From: Paenimyroides baculatum
GTDB lineage: Bacteria > Bacteroidota > Bacteroidia > Flavobacteriales > Flavobacteriaceae
NCBI RefSeq assembly: GCF_008629655.1
Contig: NZ_VWSG01000005.1
Coordinates: 1 to 64,000 of the forward strand
Reading direction: 5' to 3'
Length of the DNA: 64,000 bases
Numbering within the stretch: position 1 is the first letter of the stretch; each line of letters starts with the position of its first letter. Below the pieces are notes generated by a model that was not told where the DNA came from, ran no database searches, and worked only from the letters and a program-made list of their open reading frames with translations. Below, in pieces: positions 51,899-60,785 of this stretch. The position numbers and the translations under genes were made by a program.

Positions 51899-52645
51899 TT
51901 GAGGTACTTTATTCAGTTTGCATATAACGGTACAAATTATCACGGTTGGCAGCTGCAACCCAAGGCAATTAGCGTACAGGAAGTTTTAACAAAAGCTGTA
52001 AATGTATTGTTTAGAGATGATTTTGAACTGGTTGCTGCAGGCAGAACCGATGCCGGTGTACATGCCAAATTAATGTATGCGCATTTTGATACCGATATGG
52101 TGTTTGATAAGCAGTTGATGGTTCAAAAATTAAATTCGTTTTTACCTGAAGATATTACTGTTTTTAATTTTTTTGAAGTTGCTAATGATGCACATGCGCG
52201 TTTTGATGCTGTTTCAAGATCATACGAATATCATATCAACACGTTTAAAAACAGCTTTTTAAAGAATTTAAGTTATTATCAGTTTAGAAATTTAGACATT
52301 GATAAAATGAACGAAGCTGCCAAAATTTTGTTGCAATACGAGGATTTTGAATGTTTCAGTAAAACACATACCGATGTTTTCACCTTTAACTGCAGCATAA
52401 CTACAGCTTATTGGGAAAAGAACGGTTCGCAATTGATTTTTCATATTTCGGCAAATCGTTTTTTACGCAATATGGTTCGGGCAATTGTCGGTACCATGCT
52501 GAATGTTGGGATGGGAAAAATTTCGATAAGCGATGTTCATGAAATCATAAAAAGCAAAAATCGCGGTAAGGCAGGTTTTTCTGTTCCGGCACACGGTTTA
52601 TATTTAACACAAGTAGTATATCCATACATAAATGAAACAAAATAA
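51899..52645 (+). CDS. truA: tRNA pseudouridine(38-40) synthase TruA
   Basis: Makes pseudouridine at positions 38-40 of the tRNA anticodon arm. It has 248 residues. The catalytic motif AAGRTDAGVHAKLMYAHFDT holds the nucleophilic Asp at about 52. RFLRNMVRAIVGTMLNVGMG near 195-214 and the opening RYFIQFAYNGTNYHGWQLQP are typical. The start codon appears to be TTG (51899): family members begin at exactly this residue, the -7 element is 20 bp upstream, and no ATG precedes it in frame. The 3' end overlaps the ABC transporter start by 14 bp. Confidence 0.92.
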   Translation: MRYFIQFAYNGTNYHGWQLQPKAISVQEVLTKAVNVLFRDDFELVAAGRTDAGVHAKLMYAHFDTDMVFDKQLMVQKLNSFLPEDITVFNFFEVANDAHARFDAVSRSYEYHINTFKNSFLKNLSYYQFRNLDIDKMNEAAKILLQYEDFECFSKTHTDVFTFNCSITTAYWEKNGSQLIFHISANRFLRNMVRAIVGTMLNVGMGKISISDVHEIIKSKNRGKAGFSVPAHGLYLTQVVYPYINETK

Positions 52646-54386
52646 AACTTCTACATTAAAAAAAGTAATGCATTACGCGCAACCCTACAAAGACAAAATG
52701 TTTTGGGTGGTGCTTACCGTGATTACGCTTGCTGTTTTTGGAGCAATTCGCCCTTACATGGTTAAAAATGTAGTTGATGTTTATATTGCAAAAGCCGATT
52801 TAAACGGATTAGCTATATACGTGGGTTTAATGGCTTTGGTACTTATTTTAGAAGTTTCGTCGCAGTTTTTCTTTACCTACATTGCAAGCTGGTTGGGACA
52901 AAACATTATTAAAGACATACGTACCAATTTGTTTGATAAGATGCTTAAATTTAGATTGAGTTATTTTGATAACGAGCCTGTTGGTAAATTAATTACCCGA
53001 AATGTATCTGATATCGAGAATATTGCAAGTATTTTTAGTCAAGGATTATTTATGATTGTGGGCGATGTTTTAAAAATGGTGGTTGTATTGGGAATTATGA
53101 CGTGGATGAACTGGAAACTGACCATTATTGTAATTGTTGCCATGCCGGTTCTACTATATGCCACTCGAATTTTTCAGAAACACATGAAAGTAGCTTTTGA
53201 GGAAGTTCGCTTGCAGGTTGCCAATTTAAACACTTTTATACAAGAACGATTAACAGGAATGAAAATCGTACAATTATTTAATCGTGAGCAGATCGAATAC
53301 GAAAACTTTAAAAAAATCAACCAGAAACATAACGATGCGTGGCAGAAAAACATTCTGTACAACTCCATCTTCTTCCCTATTGCCGATATTGTTTCGGCGG
53401 TAACATTGGGTTGCGTAATTATTTATGGTGGATTTACCATTGTTCAAGGCGATAATTTAACTACAACAGGAGATTTGTTTGGATATACCATGATGATTTC
53501 GATGTTGTTTAACCCGTTGCGACAAATTGCCGATAAATTTAATGTAATGCAAATGGGAATTGTGGCTGCAGACCGAGTTTTTGAAATTTTAAATCGTGAT
53601 GATTTAATTCAGGAGGAAGGAAAAGTTACAGCTCCTGCTTTTAAAGGTGCGATTGATCTTAAGAATGTCGATTTTAGTTACAGCAATGGAAAAAAAGTTA
53701 TAAACAGTATTAATCTGAATATTAAAGCAGGACAAACAGTTGCGTTTGTTGGAGCTTCGGGTGCAGGAAAATCAACCATTGCCAATCTTTTAAGTCGGTT
53801 TTACGATATTGAATCAGGCGAAATTTTGATTGACGGAATGAACATCAACGATTTCACTTTAAACAGTTTACGCGATCAAATTGCAGTTGTTTTACAAGAT
53901 GTTTTCTTGTTTTCAGATTCTATTTTAAACAACATTATTTTAGATAATTCCAAAATCACTAAAGAACAGGTAATCGCTGCAGCAAAAGAAATTGGTATTA
54001 ACGATTTTATAGAGAAACTTCCAGGCGGATACGATTACAACGTAAAAGAACGCGGAGTAATGCTTTCATCGGGTCAGCGCCAATTGATTGCCTTTTTGCG
54101 TGCGTACATGAGCAATCCGAGTATTTTAATTTTAGATGAAGCTACTTCTTCTATCGATACGTATTCAGAAGAATTATTGCAAAAGGCTGTCGAAATCATT
54201 ACAAAAGATCGTACGTCAATCATTATTGCACACCGTTTGGCAACCATTGTAAATGCCGATTTAATTGTGGTTATGGATCAGGGCAGAATTGTTGAAACCG
54301 GTACACACGCGCAATTGTTAACCAAAGAAAACGGAGCATACAAAAATCTGTACGAATCACAGTACGCAAGTGTATCAGCCAATTGA
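52632..54386 (+). CDS. ABC exporter, fused permease and ATPase (MsbA-like)
   Basis: Half-size type IV ABC exporter of 584 residues. Six membrane helices are at about 20-315. The ATPase has Walker A GASGAGKST near 374-382, the Q-loop in VVLQDVFLFSD, and signature LSSGQRQLIAFLRA near 477-490. Walker B ILILDEATSSID and the switch His in IIAHRLATIVNADLI complete it. It functions as a homodimer or heterodimer. The substrate is unknown; lipid, lipid A precursor or drug export are all family options. Its start lies within the end of truA, so the two are co-translated. Confidence 0.9.
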   Translation: MKQNKTSTLKKVMHYAQPYKDKMFWVVLTVITLAVFGAIRPYMVKNVVDVYIAKADLNGLAIYVGLMALVLILEVSSQFFFTYIASWLGQNIIKDIRTNLFDKMLKFRLSYFDNEPVGKLITRNVSDIENIASIFSQGLFMIVGDVLKMVVVLGIMTWMNWKLTIIVIVAMPVLLYATRIFQKHMKVAFEEVRLQVANLNTFIQERLTGMKIVQLFNREQIEYENFKKINQKHNDAWQKNILYNSIFFPIADIVSAVTLGCVIIYGGFTIVQGDNLTTTGDLFGYTMMISMLFNPLRQIADKFNVMQMGIVAADRVFEILNRDDLIQEEGKVTAPAFKGAIDLKNVDFSYSNGKKVINSINLNIKAGQTVAFVGASGAGKSTIANLLSRFYDIESGEILIDGMNINDFTLNSLRDQIAVVLQDVFLFSDSILNNIILDNSKITKEQVIAAAKEIGINDFIEKLPGGYDYNVKERGVMLSSGQRQLIAFLRAYMSNPSILILDEATSSIDTYSEELLQKAVEIITKDRTSIIIAHRLATIVNADLIVVMDQGRIVETGTHAQLLTKENGAYKNLYESQYASVSAN

Positions 54387-54457
54387 TAATTTTAAATGTA
54401 TTAGGTTATTAGTTGTAAGTTTTAGGTTGTACAGTTAAACAATTAAATGTTCTGATC

Positions 54458-54489
54458 TTTTGACCTTACGACTTTTCGACTTTTGACTT
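54458..54489. repeat. Short degenerate tandem repeat TTTTGAC/TTTTCGAC
   Basis: Units TTTTGACC, TTACGAC, TTTTCGAC and TTTTGAC in series within the 209 bp gap before lpd. Such CGACTTTT-type runs occur between genes in related genomes. No other feature is seen in this gap. Confidence 0.35.
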
Positions 54490-54595
54490 AAATAGTTTTT
54501 AAAAAAATTCTTAAATTCGCAACGCATATCGTGCACTTAAAAAATAAAACAATCAACGCTTAAGCTTAATGCTTTAAGTTTAAAACAAATAAAAA

Positions 54596-55987
54596 ATGAA
54601 ATACGATATTATCATCTTAGGTAGCGGTCCGGGCGGATACGTAACAGCCATCAGAGCATCGCAATTAGGTTTTAAAGTTGCAGTTGTAGAGAAAGAAAAT
54701 TTAGGCGGAATCTGCTTAAACTGGGGATGTATTCCTACAAAAGCTTTATTGAAATCTGCGCAGGTTTTTGATTATTTAAAACACGCTGCTGATTATGGTT
54801 TAACGATCAATGGCGAAGTTGATAAAGATTTTGATGCTGTAATTGCACGTTCACGCGGTGTTGCAGACGGAATGAGCAAAGGTGTTCAGTTCTTAATGAA
54901 GAAAAATAAAATCGAAGTTATCGATGGTTTCGGAAAAGTAAAACCAGGCAAAAAAGTTGATGTTACAGATAAAGACGGTAAAGTAACCGAAATTTCTGCA
55001 GATCATATTATTATTGCAACAGGTGCACGTTCTCGTGAATTGCCAAACTTACCGCAAGATGGTAAAAAAGTAATTGGTTACCGCCAGGCAATGACGTTGG
55101 AAACACAACCAAAGAAAATGATCGTTGTAGGTTCGGGAGCAATTGGTGTTGAGTTTGCGCATTTCTATAATTCAATGGGAACAGAAGTTACTATTGTTGA
55201 ATTTATGCCGAATATTGTTCCGGTTGAAGACGAAGATGTATCTAAACAAATGGAGCGTTCTTTGAAAAAATCAGGAATTACCATTATGACGAATTCATCT
55301 GTTGAAAAAGTTGATACATCGGGCGAAGGTGTTAAAGCTACTGTGAAAACAGCTAAAGGAGAAGAAATTTTAGAAGCTGATATTTTACTTTCTGCAGTTG
55401 GTATCAAATCAAACATAGAAAATATCGGATTAGAAGAAACAGGAATTGCTACAGACCGTGATAAGATCTTGGTAAACGATTTCTACCAGACAAATATTCC
55501 GGGTTATTATGCAATTGGCGATGTAGTTCCAGGTCAGGCTTTGGCACACGTTGCTTCGGCTGAAGGTATTTTATGTGTAGAGAAAATCGCAGGTTTACAT
55601 GTTGATCCGTTAGATTACGGAAACATTCCTGGTTGTACTTATGCAACCCCAGAAATTGCATCTGTTGGTATGACAGAGAAAAAAGCAAAAGAAGCGGGTT
55701 ACGAAATTAAAGTTGGTAAATTTCCGTTCTCTGCATCAGGAAAAGCAAAAGCTGCCGGAACTCCAGACGGTTTCGTAAAAGTAATTTTCGATGCTAAATA
55801 CGGTGAATGGTTGGGTTGCCACATGATTGGTGCCGGCGTTACCGATATGATTGCAGAAGCTGTTGTTGCCCGTAAATTAGAAACTACAGGTCACGAAATT
55901 TTAAAAGCAGTGCACCCTCACCCTACTATGAGTGAAGCGGTTATGGAAGCTGTTGCCGCTGCTTACGATGAAGTGATTCACTTGTAA
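54596..55987 (+). CDS. lpd: Dihydrolipoyl dehydrogenase
   Basis: E3 flavoprotein of pyruvate, 2-oxoglutarate or branched-chain dehydrogenase complexes, or of the glycine cleavage system. It has 463 residues. FAD-binding GSGPGGYVTAIRASQLG is at 9-25. The redox disulfide is in GGICLNWGCIPTKAL (C40/C45). NAD binding is by VVGSGAIGVEFAHFYNSMG near 175-193, and FAD-binding YAIGDVVPG near 305-313. The C-terminal HPHPTMSEAVMEA holds the catalytic His-Glu pair. The complex subunits are not adjacent, so this is a stand-alone E3 gene. Confidence 0.95.
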   Translation: MKYDIIILGSGPGGYVTAIRASQLGFKVAVVEKENLGGICLNWGCIPTKALLKSAQVFDYLKHAADYGLTINGEVDKDFDAVIARSRGVADGMSKGVQFLMKKNKIEVIDGFGKVKPGKKVDVTDKDGKVTEISADHIIIATGARSRELPNLPQDGKKVIGYRQAMTLETQPKKMIVVGSGAIGVEFAHFYNSMGTEVTIVEFMPNIVPVEDEDVSKQMERSLKKSGITIMTNSSVEKVDTSGEGVKATVKTAKGEEILEADILLSAVGIKSNIENIGLEETGIATDRDKILVNDFYQTNIPGYYAIGDVVPGQALAHVASAEGILCVEKIAGLHVDPLDYGNIPGCTYATPEIASVGMTEKKAKEAGYEIKVGKFPFSASGKAKAAGTPDGFVKVIFDAKYGEWLGCHMIGAGVTDMIAEAVVARKLETTGHEILKAVHPHPTMSEAVMEAVAAAYDEVIHL

Positions 55988-56009
55988 TAAGTTAGTTATA
56001 TTATATAAT

Positions 56010-56044
56010 AAACCTCAAAGGAATTAATCTTTTGAGGTTTTTTT
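56010..56044 (+). terminator. Terminator after lpd
   Basis: Stem AAACCTCAAA/TTTGAGGTTT with a loop of about 11 bases and a T run. Confidence 0.82.
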
Positions 56045-56072
56045 GTATGTTTACTTTTTTAAAATTATACTT

Positions 56073-56690
56073 ATGATTTTCCGAATTTTAGTTACTCTTT
56101 GTTTATTGATAGCATCTTTTTCTACTTTTGCACAAGATGAAGAACCACAATGTGTAAGAATCAAGAATTTTTCTGTTGAAGAACGAAATCAAGATTATCC
56201 ATTTAATAAAGCTAAAAGAGTTGTATTTGCATCCTTTAAAGAAAATCACAGGAAACTTTTAAAGAATAAAGATAGAGTCTATGAAAAGGGTGAAATAAGT
56301 AGTTACGTCGAAGGAGAAATTATGCAGGAATATTTTGACTCTCTTAAGGTAGATTTAACAAGATACAATCCTAATGATTTTGAAGAAAAAGTTGATTTAA
56401 ATGATGAGCAAAGAAATGAATTAACTGATTTGATTTTTAACTTTGGAACTAAAAAAAAGAATTTAACTGTTGAAGGAGCTAAATGCTATACGCCACGAAA
56501 TGCTATTTTATTTTTTAATGAAAATGATGAACTATTTGGCTTTTTAGAAATTTGTTTTCAATGTAATGGATTTAGAAAAAGTACTAAAGAAATTGATTTG
56601 TATAATAGATGTGGGGAAAAATTATACTTGCTAAAAGAACAATTTGCTAAAGCAGGTATTGAGTACGGGATTAAAAAAAGCTCAAATTAA
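56073..56690 (+). CDS. Secreted protein of unknown function, tandem paralog 1
   Basis: 205 residues from ATG 56073 (an in-frame TTG at 56043 lies in the lpd terminator tract). The signal peptide MIFRILVTLCLLIASFSTFAQ is followed by a soluble domain. Conserved blocks shared with the next gene are FSVEERNQDYPFNKAK, a helical middle with NDFEEKVDLNDEQRNELTDLIFN, and CYTPRNAILFFNENDELF followed by EICFQC. The three cysteines of the last blocks recur in the paralog and could form a disulfide. I do not recognise the family. The local DNA is more AT-rich than the flanking housekeeping genes. Confidence 0.65.
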   Translation: MIFRILVTLCLLIASFSTFAQDEEPQCVRIKNFSVEERNQDYPFNKAKRVVFASFKENHRKLLKNKDRVYEKGEISSYVEGEIMQEYFDSLKVDLTRYNPNDFEEKVDLNDEQRNELTDLIFNFGTKKKNLTVEGAKCYTPRNAILFFNENDELFGFLEICFQCNGFRKSTKEIDLYNRCGEKLYLLKEQFAKAGIEYGIKKSSN

Positions 56691-56716
56691 ATATCATTTT
56701 CCAATTAAAACAATAA

Positions 56717-57325
56717 ATGAAATTAGCTCCAATAATAATATTCTTTTTCTTAAAAATAAATTCAGGTTTTTCTCAAACATATGATGCTCCTTGTAGTAGA
56801 GTTAACGAATTTTCAATTGAGCGACGCAATCAGAATTATCCATTTAATCAATCAAAGAAAATTTTATTTGTTTCGTATAAAGAAAGTATTGAAAAATTAG
56901 AAAGTTTTCAAAAGAAGAAATCAAATATTAAAACAGAAGAATTCATTCATGGAGAAATTATGTCTAAATATTTCAAATATCTTAAGTACGATTATTCAAG
57001 ATATGATCCCGATTGTTTTGAAGAGAAAATTGAACTAAATGAAGATCAAAAAAATGAACTAACCGATATCATTTACAACATAGGAAAAAACATTGAAACA
57101 AATGGTATGAGAGGAAGCGGATGTTACGCTCCAAGAAATGCCATTTTATTTTTTAATGAAAATGATAAACTATTTGAGTACTTTATAATCTGCTTTAGTT
57201 GCAATATAATTTCTCCAAGCGTTACATCGTTTAGTTTTAATGATGATTGTACAGAGAAAATCTCACTTCTTGAAGATTTATTTGAAAAAGTAGGAATTGA
57301 CTTTGGCGTAAAAAAAGCGTTGTAA
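56717..57325 (+). CDS. Secreted protein of unknown function, tandem paralog 2
   Basis: 202 residues with signal peptide MKLAPIIIFFFLKINSGFSQ. It lies 26 bp after paralog 1 and aligns with it over its whole length: FSIERRNQNYPFNQSK, CFEEKIELNEDQKNELTDIIYN, CYAPRNAILFFNENDKLF and IICFSC. This is a tandem duplication, with the N-terminal and helical parts most diverged. It is probably co-transcribed with its twin. The function is unknown. The 3' end overlaps a hairpin that terminates the rtcB operon from the other side. Confidence 0.65.
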   Translation: MKLAPIIIFFFLKINSGFSQTYDAPCSRVNEFSIERRNQNYPFNQSKKILFVSYKESIEKLESFQKKKSNIKTEEFIHGEIMSKYFKYLKYDYSRYDPDCFEEKIELNEDQKNELTDIIYNIGKNIETNGMRGSGCYAPRNAILFFNENDKLFEYFIICFSCNIISPSVTSFSFNDDCTEKISLLEDLFEKVGIDFGVKKAL

Positions 57326-57346
57326 AGCTAAAGTTCACAACGCTTT
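57314..57346. terminator. Terminator of the rtcB operon (and of the paralog pair)
   Basis: Stem AAAGCGTTGT/ACAACGCTTT with a 13-base loop. Leftward, it is followed by TTTTTTA, a good terminator for the rtcB operon. Rightward the T tract is short. Confidence 0.75.
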
Positions 57347-57361
57347 CTAACAAACTTAATA

Positions 57362-58783
57362 TTAATCCTCTCTACTTCCGTCATCAGCCATACGAACCAT
57401 TTTAGGGGTAAACGTAGCAACAACATCAATCAGGCTCTTTTGAGCTTCCATAACCTGATGAATATCTTTATAAGCCATAGGTGCTTCATCTAAACCGGCA
57501 CCAATCAAGGTTACATTATGATCTTTTAAAATAGCTTTAAAATCGATTTTTGAAATTTCTTTCTTTGCCTGTGTTCTACTCATTTGTCGTCCGGCACCGT
57601 GCGATGCAGATTGAATAGCTTCGGGTTCGCCTTTTCCACGTACTAAAAACCCAGGTGCTGTCATAGATCCCGGAATAATTCCCATAACATCTTTACTTGC
57701 AGGCGTTGCACCTTTTCGGTGAACAATAACCTCTTCCCCATTCCACTGCTCTTTCCAAGCAAAATTATGATGATTTTCAACCTTTGCTAAAACTTCTACA
57801 CCTAACGCTTTCTGCATTTTATGATGGATCACTTCATGACAAGCCGATGCATAATCACCCGCCAAATTCATTGTCAACCAATATTCCTGTCCTTCGGTTG
57901 AATTCAAATCGAAATAAGCCAGATTTTTAGCTTCCTGTGGCAACTTACAAACCTTTTTAGCCAACTGCGTATAATGTCCGGCAATGGTGGCACCAAAACC
58001 ACGAGAACCTGAATGCGTCAATAAAGCCACATATTTACCTTTTTCTATATTCAGCATTTCGTCACGTTCTGCAAATTCAATAATACCAAACTCCACAAAA
58101 TGGTTTCCACCGCCAGAACTTCCCAATTGCGTCCATGCTTTATCTTTTAAATTCTGTAAAAGCGGATTTTCATTAAACAACTGATTTTCTAAAACTTCAT
58201 GATCAAATCTGTACTGACCTCGAAAACCGTTTCCTGCACCAAAATTTGATTGCGCAATTAATTCCCGTTTAAACTTCGATTGATTTTCCTCGAAAAACGA
58301 TTCTTCCATATCATAAATAGAAAGTGCCATTCTACAACCAATATCAACACCCACACCATAGGGAATAATGGCGTTTCTAGTTGCCAAAACTCCACCAATC
58401 GGTAATCCGTAACCCTGATGTGCATCGGGCATTAAAGCACCTGCAACCGAAACAGGCAGTTTCATAGCAGTATCCATTTGCTTTCTGGCTCCTTCTTCAA
58501 TATGATCGTTCCCAAAAACAGCATACTGTCTCGGATTTGTTTCTAACGGAATGGTATCGCTATCCATTTCATTTTGCAACGTAATGATTTGTTGCGCTAA
58601 AGGATAAAACTCCGATGTTTCAAATGTTTTTTCGGGTTGTGAAATAACGTTTTTCAAAGTGTTTAACACCTCGCCTTTATTTAAAGATCCTTGGTAGTTT
58701 TCACAAAAATCTAATGTTTTTCCTAAAATGATATTTTCTTCAAAACCTATACGCAGTAGGTCTTTTCCTATTACTTTTTTCAT
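57362..58783 (-). CDS. rtcB: RNA-splicing ligase RtcB
   Basis: GTP- and manganese-dependent RNA ligase joining 2',3'-cyclic-phosphate or 3'-phosphate ends to 5'-OH ends; it repairs tRNA or rRNA cut by nucleases. It has 473 residues. Motifs are MPDAHQGYGLPIG (118-130), the metal-binding Cys of GVDIGCRM (C150), GSSGGGNHFVEF with N227 and H228, THSGSRG (H257), the HH of ENHHNFAW, and SASHGAGRQMSR with the guanylated His 395. All catalytic residues are present. It lies 2 bp after the first nucleotidyltransferase gene, last in a three-gene operon. No rtcA or archease gene is nearby. Confidence 0.95.
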   Translation of the reverse strand: MKKVIGKDLLRIGFEENIILGKTLDFCENYQGSLNKGEVLNTLKNVISQPEKTFETSEFYPLAQQIITLQNEMDSDTIPLETNPRQYAVFGNDHIEEGARKQMDTAMKLPVSVAGALMPDAHQGYGLPIGGVLATRNAIIPYGVGVDIGCRMALSIYDMEESFFEENQSKFKRELIAQSNFGAGNGFRGQYRFDHEVLENQLFNENPLLQNLKDKAWTQLGSSGGGNHFVEFGIIEFAERDEMLNIEKGKYVALLTHSGSRGFGATIAGHYTQLAKKVCKLPQEAKNLAYFDLNSTEGQEYWLTMNLAGDYASACHEVIHHKMQKALGVEVLAKVENHHNFAWKEQWNGEEVIVHRKGATPASKDVMGIIPGSMTAPGFLVRGKGEPEAIQSASHGAGRQMSRTQAKKEISKIDFKAILKDHNVTLIGAGLDEAPMAYKDIHQVMEAQKSLIDVVATFTPKMVRMADDGSRED

Positions 58784-58785
58784 GA

Positions 58786-59844
58786 TTAATTGTATAATTT
58801 TAAACGAAGTTTAACCAATAAATTTTCAATTTTATTTAAATCTGGACTTGTTATTAATGTCGATTTTTTATAATATTCTTCTATTTCAACTATTAAATCA
58901 TCAGCCATATTAACAACTTCTTCATAAGAGTATATTCCTGATTTAATTTCTAACAATTCCGTTCTATTGTCAACTTCTATTATTAATTGTTTATTCTTAA
59001 AAATTTTCAAAGCCATTTGCAGTAAACGGATCGTATGCATCATGTTTTTAGCATCGTACCCCTTTCCGTGCATTTTATTGGATTGAAATCTATCAATATT
59101 TCTTTTTGAAACCCATTCCCAATATTCACTATATTTCTTACAGTAAGTAGAATAAGCATCTTTGTTAAAATACAGTATTATTGCGGAAGAACTGCTTTGT
59201 GGAATGCTACTTAACGTAACTTCGTTTGACTCATCACTATTACATATTCCATTATAAACATCCACTTTCAAATCATAAAAAAGATTATAAGTATCTTTTA
59301 AATGGTTTAATTTACTTAGACCGCAATTTTGCTGCTTTAAGTTGTTAGCAACTAACCAATCTTGTAAGTCAAGAGTAATTCCATTTTCAACAACATAACA
59401 GAAATCTAAAACTGTTTTTCGTTCTTTATCCATAGGATGAAACATTTTCTTGTTTAATCCTTTTGCTTTTTTTATTTGTGATAAAGCGTAACCAACGAAA
59501 GTATCTTTAGTTAAAAGTGACAGAAAATCGGCTATCTTTATTTCGTTCATCAATTCGTTTTTGTATAATATACAATGTTCAGGTGTCGCCAACATTTCTA
59601 AAATATTTGGGTTGTTTTTAGAAAGAAGTTCGATGAATCTACCTAATTCGTAGTAAACAATATCGTTGGTTTCGTTACTGATTTGTGGAACATAATTAAG
59701 TCCGTAAAAATGATTTTTGGGCATATAGAAAACACCTCGAATATCAGTATCCGATTTTTCTGTATTTAAACCATAAGCTTTACTTCCCGAAATACATTCG
59801 AAAAGGATCAGGTTATTTTTCTTCAAAAAATCTATTGTCAGCAT
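58786..59844 (-). CDS. RlaP-type nucleotidyltransferase (PF10127), RNA-repair operon
   Basis: 352-residue polymerase-beta-fold nucleotidyltransferase. The catalytic motif ECISGSKAYGLNTEKSDTDIRGVF has G20-S21 and the metal-binding D32 and D34. A mainly helical C-terminal domain follows, including KMHGKGYDAKNMMHTIRLLQMALKI (a family signature near 255-280). PF10127 proteins next to RNA ligases have been called RlaP and are predicted to add or modify RNA ends before ligation; activity is not shown here. Its ATG lies 32 bp inside the preceding paralog, and rtcB follows by 2 bp, so the three are tightly coupled. Confidence 0.85.
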   Translation of the reverse strand: MLTIDFLKKNNLILFECISGSKAYGLNTEKSDTDIRGVFYMPKNHFYGLNYVPQISNETNDIVYYELGRFIELLSKNNPNILEMLATPEHCILYKNELMNEIKIADFLSLLTKDTFVGYALSQIKKAKGLNKKMFHPMDKERKTVLDFCYVVENGITLDLQDWLVANNLKQQNCGLSKLNHLKDTYNLFYDLKVDVYNGICNSDESNEVTLSSIPQSSSSAIILYFNKDAYSTYCKKYSEYWEWVSKRNIDRFQSNKMHGKGYDAKNMMHTIRLLQMALKIFKNKQLIIEVDNRTELLEIKSGIYSYEEVVNMADDLIVEIEEYYKKSTLITSPDLNKIENLLVKLRLKLYN

Positions 59845-60592
59845 CTGTTATTATTTTATAAAAAGTTTCATTTAATGATTCAATATCAAATGTTCCTTTA
59901 CGTTTAACTTTTTCAGAATCCGAAAGTTCTTTATAAATTACCTTTAAGTAATCAATCAGTTCTGAATTTATCTTCTCGGTATATTTTTCACCGGCATCTT
60001 TCTTTACAGCCAGCAATCGATTTGTTTCTTCAATAAGTGATTTATCATCTACCAGAATCATTAATTTTGAAAATTCCATTGGCGGAAATTGATTGTTTTC
60101 CATTGCAAATCGAGCTGCTAATAACGATCTGTAGATATAAAAGAAATCTTTCAACCGTATATTTTCTTCGTTAAGCACATCCATTTTTTTATGAACTAAA
60201 CCTAAATAATGGTGAACTAAAGTTTGCTGACAAAAATAATTTGGAAGCAATTCTTCGATCATTTCAAAGAAAATGTCTTCTTTCTGATAAATTACAGGTG
60301 ACTGCATCCATTCAAATGGTGTTGCATTTGACGCATACAATAATTTTAGAAATTTCTTTAAATCCCAACCGTTGATATCAAGATCATTATTAATTGGAAA
60401 ATCGAAAAAATCAGCTTGTTCATTAATATACAAATAATGCTTTTTAGGTTTTACATAAACAAATCGCACATCAAAATCACTATCTATAGATGAAAATCCC
60501 CAACCTCTACTACCCGATTCTATGGCAAAAAGTATTTTTATTCCTTTTTCCTTTTCTATTACGTTAAGTTTTTCTTTTATTATATCCTTCAT
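59813..60592 (-). CDS. Second RlaP-type nucleotidyltransferase (PF10127)
   Basis: 259 residues from ATG 60592. The catalytic motif is AIESGSRGWGFSSIDSDFDV, with G27-S28 and D39/D41. It then has FVYVKPKKHYLYI, FFDFPINNDLDINGWDLKKFLKLLYASNATPFEWMQSPV and HHYLGLVHKK, the canonical core of PF10127. It is clearly diverged from its neighbour, so the two probably have different substrates or steps. Upstream in-frame ATGs at 60655 and 60628 lie in the operator and at the predicted transcription start and are rejected. First gene of the rtcB operon. Confidence 0.85.
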   Translation of the reverse strand: MKDIIKEKLNVIEKEKGIKILFAIESGSRGWGFSSIDSDFDVRFVYVKPKKHYLYINEQADFFDFPINNDLDINGWDLKKFLKLLYASNATPFEWMQSPVIYQKEDIFFEMIEELLPNYFCQQTLVHHYLGLVHKKMDVLNEENIRLKDFFYIYRSLLAARFAMENNQFPPMEFSKLMILVDDKSLIEETNRLLAVKKDAGEKYTEKINSELIDYLKVIYKELSDSEKVKRKGTFDIESLNETFYKIITDADNRFFEEK

Positions 60593-60630
60593 AATATTTC
60601 TTTTAAGTAATTTAATAGCTTTTAACATTA

Positions 60631-60638
60631 CAAAGATG
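60631..60638 (-). promoter_or_regulatory. -7-like element of the RlaP-RlaP-rtcB operon
   Basis: Minus-strand CATCTTTG, one mismatch from TAnnTTTG, 39 bp upstream of ATG 60592. The -33 position is occupied by the palindrome at 60649-60667, with no proper TTG: a weak promoter that would suit activator control. Confidence 0.5.
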
Positions 60639-60648
60639 ACCTTGATAC

Positions 60649-60667
60649 TACGCAATTTAAATGCGTA
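60649..60667. promoter_or_regulatory. Operator copy 1, TACGCA-N7-TGCGTA
   Basis: TACGCA-ATTTAAA-TGCGTA, perfect 6-bp arms, centred at 60658, about 20 bp upstream of the leftward -7-like element. Identical arms and spacing recur at 60759-60777. Probable binding site of the divergent WYL regulator. Confidence 0.8.
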
Positions 60668-60758
60668 ACTAAAAAAATATAAAAATTATTTTATAAACAA
60701 CTATATTTAAACAACTTACAATTTAATATCTTTTATTTCGGAAGATTTTATTTAAAAC

Positions 60759-60777
60759 TACGCAAATACATTGCGTA
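60759..60777. promoter_or_regulatory. Operator copy 2, TACGCA-N7-TGCGTA
   Basis: TACGCA-AATACAT-TGCGTA, centred at 60768, 18 bp upstream of the rightward -7 element of the WYL gene. Same arms and spacing as copy 1, 110 bp centre to centre. Both are preceded by AC (ACTACGCA). Confidence 0.8.
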
Positions 60778-60785
60778 TTAAATTG

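Noticed and set aside
54458..54489. Possible CRISPR-like short repeats before lpd
   Set aside because: Units are 7-8 bp, imperfect and contiguous with no spacers; no cas genes are present.
57984..58184. 66-codon plus-strand frame inside rtcB
   Set aside because: Antisense to the RtcB active-site region; no promoter and no family resemblance.
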